DNA from: Io17-Chloro-G2 sp034420695
GTDB taxonomy: Bacteria; Chloroflexota; Dehalococcoidia; Lucifugimonadales; UBA3495
Length of the DNA stretch: 64,000 nt
NCBI GenBank assembly: GCA_034420695.1
Contig: DAOULB010000045.1
Location: forward strand, 62,001-126,000
Reading direction: 5' to 3'
In this document: positions 16,568 to 24,357 of the stretch, piece by piece
Layout of the letters: every line of letters begins with the position of its first letter
How positions within the stretch are numbered: position 1 is the first letter of the stretch
Notes under the pieces: model-generated
What the model was told of the DNA's origin: nothing
Seen by the model: only the letters and a program-made list of their open reading frames with translations
Databases searched by the model: none
Position numbers and translations under genes: made by a program

Positions 16568-17878
16568 TTAGTTCCCTTCGTGCATCTCATCTTTAATTTG
16601 GCGGGCAATGCGCTCTATTAAATCCTTTCCCGCGGGAAAGGATTTTAGAAACTCGATAGTCTTGAGATGCGGTTCCTCGCACAGGCTATAAGCCAGTTTT
16701 TCCTCTATCTGCGACCTATCACTCTCTGGAAGAGCATTGTAGTCTTCCGGGGACACGTATATGTTGGTAAAACTGGACAAAAAATCTAGATCATTTTTTC
16801 TCCGCAGGTGCTCCGTGGTACACGCTATGTCTAGTAGCTTGTTCTTGAGGTGGCTCGTTATTCGTCTATCGTAAGTGGCGGTATGAGAAAGGATGGCCCA
16901 GGTAACGTCCTCATCTGGAATCAAGTTGAAAGAAAAGGAAACCTCGGGCTTCCCCTTCAATTCGACGAGGGTTTCTATCAGATATTCTGAGGCAGCGTAC
17001 CTGATTATCGGAACAAATGGCGCTATGTGATGGACGAGACGTAACCTCTTGCTTTTAACCAAGTCTTGGTCAAACAGTAGTTTTTGCCGGTACAACTTGG
17101 CAGAAACGTCGCTACACTCTTTCAAGTTCTTAAGCAGCGAATCCACTGCGAATCTGTTTGCGCCCCCTACTTGTCTATCGAGTTGTGGGCCGGAAACCAA
17201 TTCCGTGCCGCGAATTTGCTTGTCGAGTTGCTGGACTACAACCAATTCCGTACCGCGAAACTGGCTAATGCGAAACAGCAAGGTACGATATGCGAGGAGA
17301 TGCAGGCCTCTGGCGAAACCTCTTAACGCGTCTGGGACTTGGCCGTCCACGATCTGGTAATGGTCAGAAGCAGGAGGAAAGTTCAAATTATCTGCCTGCG
17401 CTAATAGGCTCCCATCATGGTGTCCACAAGCAAAATGGCGAACACTGGCTAGGGATATGGAAAGTGGCTTAGGGGTCACACGAGCATGATTCCACACAAA
17501 TTCACTACCGGGGTGTCTACCTGGCTCCTTCAATTGGCTAGCCAGGCTCGAAGCTGTGGGAAACAGTTGGAGAACAGTTTTCGAACGGTCGGATGGACTC
17601 ACAAGTCTACTTAATACTCCATTTTCCTGAATAGAGTGGTTGTCAGCAGACGCCGGTAATCCACAATCAACCGGTTTGCGGGGTATTGGGCCAGAATTCC
17701 GAAGTTCCATCGAGGAAGCTACCAAGCATGTCGGGTCAATTGCATCAGCAAAGCCAATAGTTGCCAATTGAAGTGAATCCATGGCGGCTTTAACATCTCG
17801 CGGATCAATAGTGTCAATGTCCCATTCCTCAACCAGACGGTCCATGATTTGTGACGGCATGATGTCTCTAAATCTCAT
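16568..17878 (-). CDS. Unknown 436-residue protein, first gene of methyltransferase operon
   Basis: No family recognised. Visible features are a Cys-His-rich spot at about residues 148-155 (HFACGHHDG), an acidic N-terminal third, and a tandem 15-residue duplication at 207-236 (RGTELV ... QLDKQ, then RGTELV ... QLDRQ) that is also visible in the DNA. The base composition is clearly more A+T-rich than the housekeeping genes nearby, in line with recent acquisition. It is followed after about 100 nt by the methyltransferase-HNH gene. An association with restriction or phage defence is inference from this context only. Confidence 0.65.
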   Translation of the reverse strand: MRFRDIMPSQIMDRLVEEWDIDTIDPRDVKAAMDSLQLATIGFADAIDPTCLVASSMELRNSGPIPRKPVDCGLPASADNHSIQENGVLSRLVSPSDRSKTVLQLFPTASSLASQLKEPGRHPGSEFVWNHARVTPKPLSISLASVRHFACGHHDGSLLAQADNLNFPPASDHYQIVDGQVPDALRGFARGLHLLAYRTLLFRISQFRGTELVVVQQLDKQIRGTELVSGPQLDRQVGGANRFAVDSLLKNLKECSDVSAKLYRQKLLFDQDLVKSKRLRLVHHIAPFVPIIRYAASEYLIETLVELKGKPEVSFSFNLIPDEDVTWAILSHTATYDRRITSHLKNKLLDIACTTEHLRRKNDLDFLSSFTNIYVSPEDYNALPESDRSQIEEKLAYSLCEEPHLKTIEFLKSFPAGKDLIERIARQIKDEMHEGN

Positions 17879-18002
17879 AATGTATCGCCTATTGAGGTGG
17901 GCCTGGTCATTTGGGTTGAATTAACGCAGAGTTAAGTGAGGGCCCTACTTCTTTTGGCAGAAACTCTGCTCCGGCACCCGGTGAACCACTCCTTTCAATA
18001 GA

Positions 18003-18307
18003 TTACTCTTCCTTGTCTTCCTGAGCTCCGTGGAAGACCTTCGCGGGGGCCCGGTAGCCTAGGGTTTGATGGGGCTTCAGGCCGTTGCAGAACCTGAAAT
18101 AGTCCTCCACTGCCCTCCGGGGTTCCAGGATGTTGGCGCAGGTTTTCAGGTGCACCTCTTCTTACTTCACCGTGAGCTATAGCCGCTCCAGGAAGATGTT
18201 GCCGGAGTGGCGGCCTTTTCCGTCCATGCTGAGCCTCACACCGCGATCCCGCAGGTTTGGGTGAACTCCAGAGTGGTTTGGCCGGCGTTGAACACCTCCG
18301 GGTGGTT
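18003..18307 (-). pseudogene. IS3-family transposase C-terminal remnant
   Basis: The minus-strand translation shows the end of an IS3/IS150-type OrfB integrase: SMDGKGRHSGNIFLERL, EEVHLKTCANILEPRRAVEDYF, then GLKPHQTLGYRAPAKVFHG. The conserved region is broken by two in-frame stops (just after FLERL and again before EEVHL) and by a frame change upstream, and no start or N-terminal domain is present. It is a dead fragment, probably left by an old insertion inside the region bounded by the direct repeats. No terminal inverted repeats were found. Confidence 0.85.
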
Positions 18308-18903
18308 AGCGGGGCTGGAAGTCCGGCTCGAGCAGTAAGTCCTAGGTGGTTTCTCTCAAGGCGCCAGCGACGGCATTCAGGGTCTTGAGCTTGGGGACTG
18401 TTCTCAATTTTCCAGTCTAACCAGGGTTGCCCAGCCAATGTCGGCGGCCTTGGCCAGGGCTTCCTGGGTCAACCCGGAGGCCTGCCGGCCCGCCATTTTG
18501 AGTGTCCGCCGGGGTCCGGGGGTGACTGATGGCCGGGTTGGAGGGGCATGGACCGGGAACTGTCTGCTTCTGTTCGATGATGGAGCATTTGACTCCTGAC
18601 TGCCTCAGTGCCCGGCTAGATCGGGGCATAGCGGCAGAGGTCTGAGCGATGCCCTGAAATCCATGCTAGAGAGATGCAATCCTGCATGGCAAGCGCAAAG
18701 TGTCAGTAAACGGGGCGCATTTACTGTTTTGCCACCCGCCGTTTTGTCTGAAGGGGGATCGATGGGATTAGGGCATGGGCAGGACGGGGTTGGCGTCAGG
18801 CCGTGCAGGGTCCACCTCATTCGTCTACATCCCCGGCAGTCTCTGCTCAGGAGCCGGGGCTAAACGGAGTCCTGTGTTAAAATGCTGATAGTCTATTTCT
18901 TCC
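18308..18903. other. Non-coding region with repeat material
   Basis: About 600 bp between the transposase remnant and the protease gene. It contains the right copy of the direct repeat (18578-18714). Just before it, around 18480-18560, is G-rich sequence loosely like the 99-bp units at 12.7-13 kb. Beyond the repeat I see no gene. A TTAAAAT stretch at 18877-18883 could be a -10 element for the protease, but no -35 is evident. Confidence 0.5.
18578..18714 (+). repeat. Right copy of the 137-bp direct repeat
   Basis: Gap-free match to 13061-13197 (offset 5517 bp), ending at the same GTCAGTAAAYGGGG stretch, after which the two flanks diverge at once. The sharp shared right end and gradual left end suggest a defined element rather than chance similarity. 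Confidence 0.8.
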
Positions 18904-20208
18904 TTGAGGGCTGGACCGGTATGGTTTCCGGACCGCGGCCGGCGTGCCCACAATCGACGTTCAGTGTTCTCCCCATTCCTTCATCGTACTAAAGCTGGCT
19001 ACATATCTTCTGGACTGGCGGCGGTATTGCTGGCCGCGGTCCTCTTGTTCCAGGTTGCCGCTTGCTCTTCCCAGCCGGCAGTGGAGGAGAACAGCAGCAC
19101 TGCAACCGAAGAGCCGCCGGCCCGGTCGGAGGTACTCAAGGACCTGCCCCAGGATTTCCAGCGATTGTCCGAGGTGTGGCACTTGTTGCAGCGGGAGCAC
19201 ATCGACGGCGACGAACTGGATGGCAGGACTTTGAGCGACGGGGCGATAAGGGGGATGCTTCAGGCCCTTGACGACCCCTACGCTGCTTATCTCAGGCCCG
19301 ACCAGTTTGCGATGGAGACCCAGGACCTGCAGGGTTTCTTCGAGGGAATCGGGGCCGAAGTGGCCATGCGGGACGGCCAGATTACTATACTTGCCCCACT
19401 GCCCGACACGCCGGCGGAAAGGGCCGGGATACGTCCCGGAGACGTGATTCTTGAGATCGACGGCGACAGCGCCCAGGGGTTGAGTCTCTTGGAAGCCGTG
19501 ACCAAGATACGGGGCCAAAAGGGGACCAATGTCGAGCTTCTGGTCTTGCACCTGAACTCGAGCGAACCGGAGCTCATCGCCATTACCCGGGGAGTGATAC
19601 CCCTGACCACGGTCAGGCTGGCAATGTTGGAGGGAGGGATTGGACACCTGAGGCTGTCCAGCTTCGGCGGAAACACCAACGACGAACTGGAAGAGGCATT
19701 GGACAGATTCAAGAGGAGCAACGGCACCGGGCTGGTCTTGGACCTGAGGAACAATCCCGGGGGGCTGGTTTCCGCGGTGGTGGACGTGGCCAGCCAGTTC
19801 CTGTCCGACGGCACCGTTCTGTACCAGATTGACGCCCACGGCTCCCGGAACGATTGGGACGTTAAGTCCGGCGGCCAGGGCCAAGACATACCCTTGGTGG
19901 TACTGGTCAACGAGTTCAGCGCCAGCGCCAGCGAGGTCCTGGCGGGGGCCCTGCGGGACCAAGGCAGGGCTCCCATAGTTGGCACTGTCACTTTTGGAAA
20001 GGGGAGCGTGAACAACATCTGGCCCCTGAGGGACGGTTCCGGGGTGAACTTCACCATAGCCCGCTGGTACACTCCCGCGGGAGTGCAGATAGAGGGCGAA
20101 GGCGTGGTTCCAGACTTCAAGGTGGAAAGCTTGGAAGACAGCAACGAGGACATGCAGCTGGACCGGGCCATCGAGATTCTCCAAGAGCGCATCACGCTGG
20201 GGGGCTGA
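18904..20208 (+). CDS. C-terminal processing peptidase, S41 family (lipoprotein)
   Basis: A secreted S41 protease of the CtpA/CtpB type that trims or degrades extracytoplasmic proteins. Domain order: hydrophobic signal segment ending in a lipobox (FQVAAC), N-terminal helical part (DDPYAAYL), PDZ domain (APLPDTPAERAGIRPGDVIL) and the S41 catalytic core with Ser in SASASEVLAGAL and Lys in TFGKGSVN. A TTG start at 18904 gives a long N-terminal extension; GTG at 18964 would place the lipobox Cys at residue 34, a more usual signal length. smpB starts directly at its stop (TGAATG), so the two are co-translated. Confidence 0.92.
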   Translation: MRAGPVWFPDRGRRAHNRRSVFSPFLHRTKAGYISSGLAAVLLAAVLLFQVAACSSQPAVEENSSTATEEPPARSEVLKDLPQDFQRLSEVWHLLQREHIDGDELDGRTLSDGAIRGMLQALDDPYAAYLRPDQFAMETQDLQGFFEGIGAEVAMRDGQITILAPLPDTPAERAGIRPGDVILEIDGDSAQGLSLLEAVTKIRGQKGTNVELLVLHLNSSEPELIAITRGVIPLTTVRLAMLEGGIGHLRLSSFGGNTNDELEEALDRFKRSNGTGLVLDLRNNPGGLVSAVVDVASQFLSDGTVLYQIDAHGSRNDWDVKSGGQGQDIPLVVLVNEFSASASEVLAGALRDQGRAPIVGTVTFGKGSVNNIWPLRDGSGVNFTIARWYTPAGVQIEGEGVVPDFKVESLEDSNEDMQLDRAIEILQERITLGG

Positions 20209-20739
20209 ATGGCGGCAAGGCGGCAAGCTTCCACTACCAAGTCCGGCAATACCAAGTCCGGGACCAAGTCCAAGGCCAAGGGCGGGGCCAACGACCGGGT
20301 ATTGGCTTCCAACCGCCAGGCCTTCTACAACTATGAAGTCCTGGACCGTTACGAGGCCGGGCTGGTGTTGACCGGCACCGAGATCAAGTCCATCAGGGCT
20401 GGCCATGCGGACTTGAGGGATGCCTACGCCAGAGTCCAAAACGGCGAATTGTGGCTGGTCAACTGCTACATCGCCCCCTACGAGTCGGCAAGCATATTCA
20501 ATCACGATCCCCGGAGGCCCCGGAAATTGCTGTTACACCGGGACGAGATTGCCAAGTTGAGCGCCGCCGCTGCGGAGAAGGGCCTGACCATTGTAGCCCT
20601 GAGAATCTATATCAAGAACCACGTGGCCAAGGTGGAATTGGCGTTGGCCAAGGGCAAGCGGCAGTACGACAAACGGCGGGCCATCATCGACCGCGAGATG
20701 GACCGGGAGGCAAGGCGCGCCCTTCGGGCGGGGCGTTAG
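20209..20739 (+). CDS. smpB: SsrA-binding protein SmpB
   Basis: SmpB, 176 residues, binds tmRNA and brings it to stalled ribosomes for trans-translation. The family core is clear: NRQAFYNYEVLDRYEAGLVL, TGTEIKSIRAGHADLRDAY, then APYESASIFNHDPRRPRKLL, and the C-terminal tail KGKRQYDKRRAI. The N-terminal 28 residues form an extra low-complexity Lys/Ser/Thr stretch (SGNTKSGTKSKAK). It starts right at the protease stop codon. No ssrA gene is seen in the 190 bp downstream. Confidence 0.97.
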   Translation: MAARRQASTTKSGNTKSGTKSKAKGGANDRVLASNRQAFYNYEVLDRYEAGLVLTGTEIKSIRAGHADLRDAYARVQNGELWLVNCYIAPYESASIFNHDPRRPRKLLLHRDEIAKLSAAAAEKGLTIVALRIYIKNHVAKVELALAKGKRQYDKRRAIIDREMDREARRALRAGR

Positions 20740-20846
20740 CTTGCTCTTGGATTGACCAGCCTCGAGGCCATGGAATGTGGTCTTTTCTTGTGCCTTGAGG
20801 GGTCAGCCCGGGGAGAAAAGGCTGAAGATACCGAGCGGGCGAGACC

Positions 20847-20894
20847 GACTAAATCCGGGAGCGACTAGATACGGGAGTGACTAGATACGGGACC
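20847..20894 (+). repeat. Three tandem copies of a 16-bp repeat
   Basis: Units starting at 20847, 20863 and 20879 share GACTARATMCGGGAG with one or two differences. They lie in the spacer between smpB and the carbonic-anhydrase-like gene, 39 nt before its start codon, so they would be in the 5' leader. No pairing structure is obvious. Confidence 0.7.
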
Positions 20895-20932
20895 TACCGG
20901 GTAAAGGGACTAATGAAACCAGGAGGAGCAAC

Positions 20933-21439
20933 TTGATACGGAGCCTGGGAGACAAGACGCCCAAGGTGGCAGAGACGGCTTGGGTTAGCGAGTTCGCCTA
21001 TGTGGTTGGGGACGTAGAGATCGGCGAATACGTCAGCATCTGGCCCGGGGTGACCGTCCGGGGCGACGGCCACGGGACCATCGTCATTGGCAACCGGGTG
21101 AATATCCAGGAAGGGTCGGTGGTGCATGGCGGCGGTCTGATCATCGAAGATGGGGTGACCATAGGTCACTGCGTAGTGGTCCACTGCGACCGGGTGGGTG
21201 AGGGTTCCCTCTTGGGCAACAACTGCACGGTGCTGCCCAGGGTCGTGGTGGGAAAACAGTGCCTCATTGCGGCAAACTCGGCGGTGCTGTCCGGGCAGGA
21301 GATTCCGGACCGGTCATTCGTCACAGGGATTCCGGCGGCGGTGAAACGCCAGGTCTCAGAGGAACAGGTAGAGTCGATGCGGCACACCAATCAAGAGTTG
21401 ATCGACAGGGCCAAGGCTTTCCGCGAGAGCGGTCTGTAG
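20933..21439 (+). CDS. Gamma-carbonic anhydrase-like hexapeptide-repeat protein
   Basis: A 168-residue left-handed beta-helix protein of the gamma-carbonic anhydrase/YrdA/PaaY family. Hexapeptide turns run through the chain (VGDVEI, IGEYVS, WPGVTV). The three metal His positions are present: one in GSVVHGG and two in TIGHCVVVHCD. The start is a TTG at 20933, supported by a strong AGGAGG 6 nt upstream. Family members are zinc/cobalt CO2 hydratases or acyltransferase-like proteins of uncertain activity. The 16-bp repeats lie in the leader. Confidence 0.88.
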   Translation: MIRSLGDKTPKVAETAWVSEFAYVVGDVEIGEYVSIWPGVTVRGDGHGTIVIGNRVNIQEGSVVHGGGLIIEDGVTIGHCVVVHCDRVGEGSLLGNNCTVLPRVVVGKQCLIAANSAVLSGQEIPDRSFVTGIPAAVKRQVSEEQVESMRHTNQELIDRAKAFRESGL

Positions 21440-21462
21440 CTTTGGGTCGTTTTGGGTGTGGG

Positions 21463-21732
21463 CTATTGTTGTTGAGGCAGTACAATCCTGGCCAAGAGAT
21501 CTCTCATAGACTCCATCATTCCCTCAAGCCGGGCCAGCCGTTGCTCCAAGGCGGACAAGCGCTCTTCAAAGGAGTTGAGTCGCTGTTCAAAAGAGTTGAA
21601 CCGCTGGTCAATGCGATGTTCAAGAGCATCAATCCGCCGGTTGGTCGACTGAAACAGTACCGTCATCAAGCCGCCCAAGAATGCGGCCAAGGCAACCCCG
21701 ACGGCTAATATGCCAATCAGCTCCGGCGTCAT
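21463..21732 (-). CDS. Small membrane-anchored coiled-coil protein
   Basis: An 89-residue protein with one N-terminal transmembrane helix (LIGILAVGVALAAFLGGLMT) followed by a continuous coiled coil with heptad-like repeats (RIDALEHRIDQRF, FEQRLNSFEERL). No enzyme domain. Such proteins act as membrane-bound oligomerisation modules; no specific role is known. Its stop is 24 nt from that of the convergent carbonic-anhydrase-like gene. Confidence 0.7.
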   Translation of the reverse strand: MTPELIGILAVGVALAAFLGGLMTVLFQSTNRRIDALEHRIDQRFNSFEQRLNSFEERLSALEQRLARLEGMMESMRDLLARIVLPQQQ

Positions 21733-21785
21733 GTCGTGTATGCTACTTCACCCGATATCTCAGGGCAAGCGGGAGATGTCACTCC

Positions 21786-22805
21786 CTAGACAGCGACCAC
21801 ATTCCGTCCCAGGGGGCTGCCTTGACTGAGGGCGTCGAAGGCTTCCTCTACGTCCTCAAGGGAAAACACTTGGTCCACGATGGGAGTAATTTTGCCTTGG
21901 GCCACCAGGGCCATGGTATCTTCCAGTTCCTGTTTGGAATTAGCCCTTGAACCTAGGACTTCCAGCTCGTTCCGCACCATGACGTGGGGCATGATTGACA
22001 AGGGGAGCTCAGGGGTGTAGCCGACAAATACCAAGCGGCCTCCCCGGGCCAGGCTTTGCACGCTGGACGGGAGGGTGGCTTGGTTGGATACGAATTCCAG
22101 AACCACGTCGACTCCCCCGCCGCCGGCCAGCGCCCGGACTTCCTCGTGAAAGGGCTCCCGGCCGGTGTTTATGACGGCATCGGCTCCCAACTCCCTGGCC
22201 TTGTTCAATCTTTCATCACTGATATCCACCGCAATGGCCCGTCCGCCGGCCAAATTGACCATTTGCAGGGCGTGGAGGCCGACGCCGCCTACGCCCACCA
22301 GCGCCACTGTCTGGCCGGGGCGCACCTGCGCCCTTTTCGTGACCGCGTGATAAGAGGTTGCCACTGCGTCACCCAGGATGCATGCTTGTTCCAGGGGCAC
22401 ATTGTCCGGGACCTTGCAAAGGTTAACCGCCGGGGTCTTGAGGTACTCGGCAAATCCCCCGTCCCGGCTGAACCCGTGCTGCCGCACCTCCGGACACAGG
22501 GTGTCGCGGCCCTCCCGGCAGAACCGGCACATTCCGCAGGTCACGTAGAAGTTAACCGCTACCCGGTCGCCCGGCTCAACCCCCCGGACCCCGGACCCGG
22601 TCTGGGCAACTTCTCCGGCAATTTCATGGCCCATGACCAATGGGAGAACGTCCAGGCCCATGCGGCCGGCCCTGATCTTCAAGTCGGTGCCGCATACTCC
22701 CACGTTTCTAACCCGCACCAAGACCTCGTGGGAATCGATGTCAGGAACGGGGATGTCCTGGGGCAGCAGTGGCCCGCCAAATTTCTCCAGAACCAGGGCT
22801 CTCAT
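21786..22805 (-). CDS. Zinc-dependent alcohol dehydrogenase (MDR superfamily)
   Basis: A 339-residue medium-chain dehydrogenase. The catalytic zinc site is VGVCGTDLKI (Cys) with GHEIAGEV (His-Glu). The structural zinc loop has four Cys (CGMCRFCREGRDTLC). The NAD(P)-binding fold is VALVGVGGVGLHA followed by an acidic VDIS, which favours NAD. ATG at 22805 has GGAGG 6 nt upstream. The substrate could be a sugar alcohol, threonine or a simple alcohol; the context gives no clue. Confidence 0.92.
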   Translation of the reverse strand: MRALVLEKFGGPLLPQDIPVPDIDSHEVLVRVRNVGVCGTDLKIRAGRMGLDVLPLVMGHEIAGEVAQTGSGVRGVEPGDRVAVNFYVTCGMCRFCREGRDTLCPEVRQHGFSRDGGFAEYLKTPAVNLCKVPDNVPLEQACILGDAVATSYHAVTKRAQVRPGQTVALVGVGGVGLHALQMVNLAGGRAIAVDISDERLNKARELGADAVINTGREPFHEEVRALAGGGGVDVVLEFVSNQATLPSSVQSLARGGRLVFVGYTPELPLSIMPHVMVRNELEVLGSRANSKQELEDTMALVAQGKITPIVDQVFSLEDVEEAFDALSQGSPLGRNVVAV

Positions 22806-22935
22806 CTTCTACCTCCATCTGGCCGCCTATCCGAAAGCCAAGTCCGGCCGGAATTAAAGCATTCTCCACGCATCTGGCCGGACCTTCACTCCAGCCGAAG
22901 GGGCTGCAACGGAGCATCTGGGGGCTACCCTTGGG

Positions 22936-23913
22936 CTAACTGCCGATACAGGCCATTCCCTGCTGCTTGATGTCCGCCATCCGCGCCGGGCCAATGCCCT
23001 TGATTCTAATCAGGTCGTCCAGCGACAGGAAGGGGCGCAGCGTAATCATTTCCGCGGCCCTGGACGGCCCGATGTGCTTGATTCGGTCCAGCTCTTCCAC
23101 AGTTGCCGAGTTCACGTCCACCTGCCCGGCGGAGCAACCGGTTGCCCCTTCCGATTGAGCCGGGGCAGGTGTTGCTGACGGTGTGGGAGCCGGTTGCGGA
23201 GTATTGGTGGGAGCGGGAGTTGGAGTGGCCGTCGGCGCGGGCTGCGGCGTCGGCGTAGGCCGTGGCGTGGGGAAGGGAATCGCAGTGGGTTCAGGCGTCG
23301 GCGTTGGGGAGGGCAGTACCGTGGGAGTTGGGGTTGATACAGGAGTAGGAGTGGCAGTTGGAATGGGCGTGGGCGTGGGCGTGGGCGTGGGCGTAGGCGT
23401 AGGCGTGGGAACTGTTGTGGGTGTTGGCGTGAGGGTAGGTATAGGAGTAGGCGTAAATGTGGGTGTAGGCGCCGGCTCAGGGGTGGGGGTGGGCGTTGGG
23501 GTTGGAATTAACGTCGGAGTGGAAGCGGGTACAGGCGTGGAAACGGGTGTGGGTGACGGAACAGACGTGGGCGCGGGACCAGTGGCAGGCGCAAAAATCC
23601 AGGTGGGGCTTGGCACCGGGATGGTGGAAGCAGGCACTTCCGGCACAGTGGCTTTGGCCGGAGCGGGACTGGCGGTTGGCGGTGCGGTGGGAGTGACGAA
23701 AACGAGCGGAGGAAACGTTTGGGAAAACAACAGGGGAGTGGGAGAAGGGTCCCTACCGGGAGGAGTTGCGCCGAAATCCATGTCCGCCGGCGTAGCGTTG
23801 ATTTCCTCACCCGCTGAGCTTTGACCCTGAAGAAGACCGGCCCCGCCGGAAGGCTCCATTTGAGTGCAGCCCGTGAGAAGGAGGGAAAACAATAGAACAA
23901 ATATGCGTAGCAA
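22936..23913 (-). CDS. Lipoprotein with a long Pro-Thr linker and C-terminal helix-hairpin-helix domain
   Basis: A 325-residue predicted lipoprotein. The signal peptide ends in a lipobox (LLLTGC), followed by about 200 residues of Thr-Pro repeats that would form an extended rod, and a ComEA-like helix-hairpin-helix DNA-binding domain at the C-terminus (VDVNSATVEELDRIKHIG, then LIRIKGIGPARMADI). The layout fits an envelope-anchored DNA receptor as in competence, but no comEC or pilus gene is in the window. The repetitive linker on the coding strand makes this region prone to slippage and assembly error. Confidence 0.85.
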   Translation of the reverse strand: MLRIFVLLFSLLLTGCTQMEPSGGAGLLQGQSSAGEEINATPADMDFGATPPGRDPSPTPLLFSQTFPPLVFVTPTAPPTASPAPAKATVPEVPASTIPVPSPTWIFAPATGPAPTSVPSPTPVSTPVPASTPTLIPTPTPTPTPEPAPTPTFTPTPIPTLTPTPTTVPTPTPTPTPTPTPTPIPTATPTPVSTPTPTVLPSPTPTPEPTAIPFPTPRPTPTPQPAPTATPTPAPTNTPQPAPTPSATPAPAQSEGATGCSAGQVDVNSATVEELDRIKHIGPSRAAEMITLRPFLSLDDLIRIKGIGPARMADIKQQGMACIGS

Positions 23914-24357
23914 TGCTATGAAACGACGACCCAGGCGGGCGGCGGCGCTTCCGATATTGCGCCGGGTTCCACTATCCCGCCGGGTTCCACTATCCCGCCG
24001 GGTTCCACGGTAGGGAGCGGAACAAGTCTAGCCTTGATTTCAGTTTATGACAACATAGTGTCATTACTCTCTCCCTTGTTGAGCGTGGGATTGCCCAACA
24101 GGCGAGGCAGGAGCGTAATTTAACCCTCCGTGCTGACTACATTATGCTAGTGATGAGACTTGGAAGGGTCACCGATTCTCATTCGTGTTCAGCATGGCCG
24201 AAGGGCAACAAAGGCGGGTACACGATTCAGGTTGGTTGCGTTGAAGATTTGCAAGGCATAAAATGTGGGGAATCTCAAAGGTGGCCCTTGGGAGCCCAAC
24301 CGGCTCCGGGGCTAGGTATCACACCGGCTCCTCAGACAAAAAAACAGGAGGCAAGTT
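23914..24357. other. Intergenic region between divergent genes
   Basis: About 440 bp. It holds a three-copy 18-bp tandem repeat (23960-24013) just upstream of the HhH lipoprotein, and nothing else that I can identify. An open frame at 24144-24365 has no ribosome binding site and unusual composition and is not called. Confidence 0.5.
23960..24013 (+). repeat. Three tandem copies of an 18-bp repeat
   Basis: CGCCGGGTTCCACTATCC occurs twice exactly (23960, 23978) and a third time with a changed end (23996). It lies about 50 bp upstream of the HhH lipoprotein start, in its promoter/leader region. Confidence 0.8.

Noticed and set aside
18961..20505. Open frame of 514 codons on the minus strand across the protease and smpB
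   Set aside because: Lies antisense to two clearly homologous genes; a composition effect of GC-rich coding DNA.
20740..20932. tmRNA gene next to smpB
   Set aside because: The spacer is under 200 bp and shows no tRNA-Ala-like ends; tmRNA needs about 350 nt.
23183..23824. Long Gly-Val-rich open frame on the plus strand
   Set aside because: Antisense of the Thr-Pro repeats in the HhH lipoprotein, no ribosome binding site.
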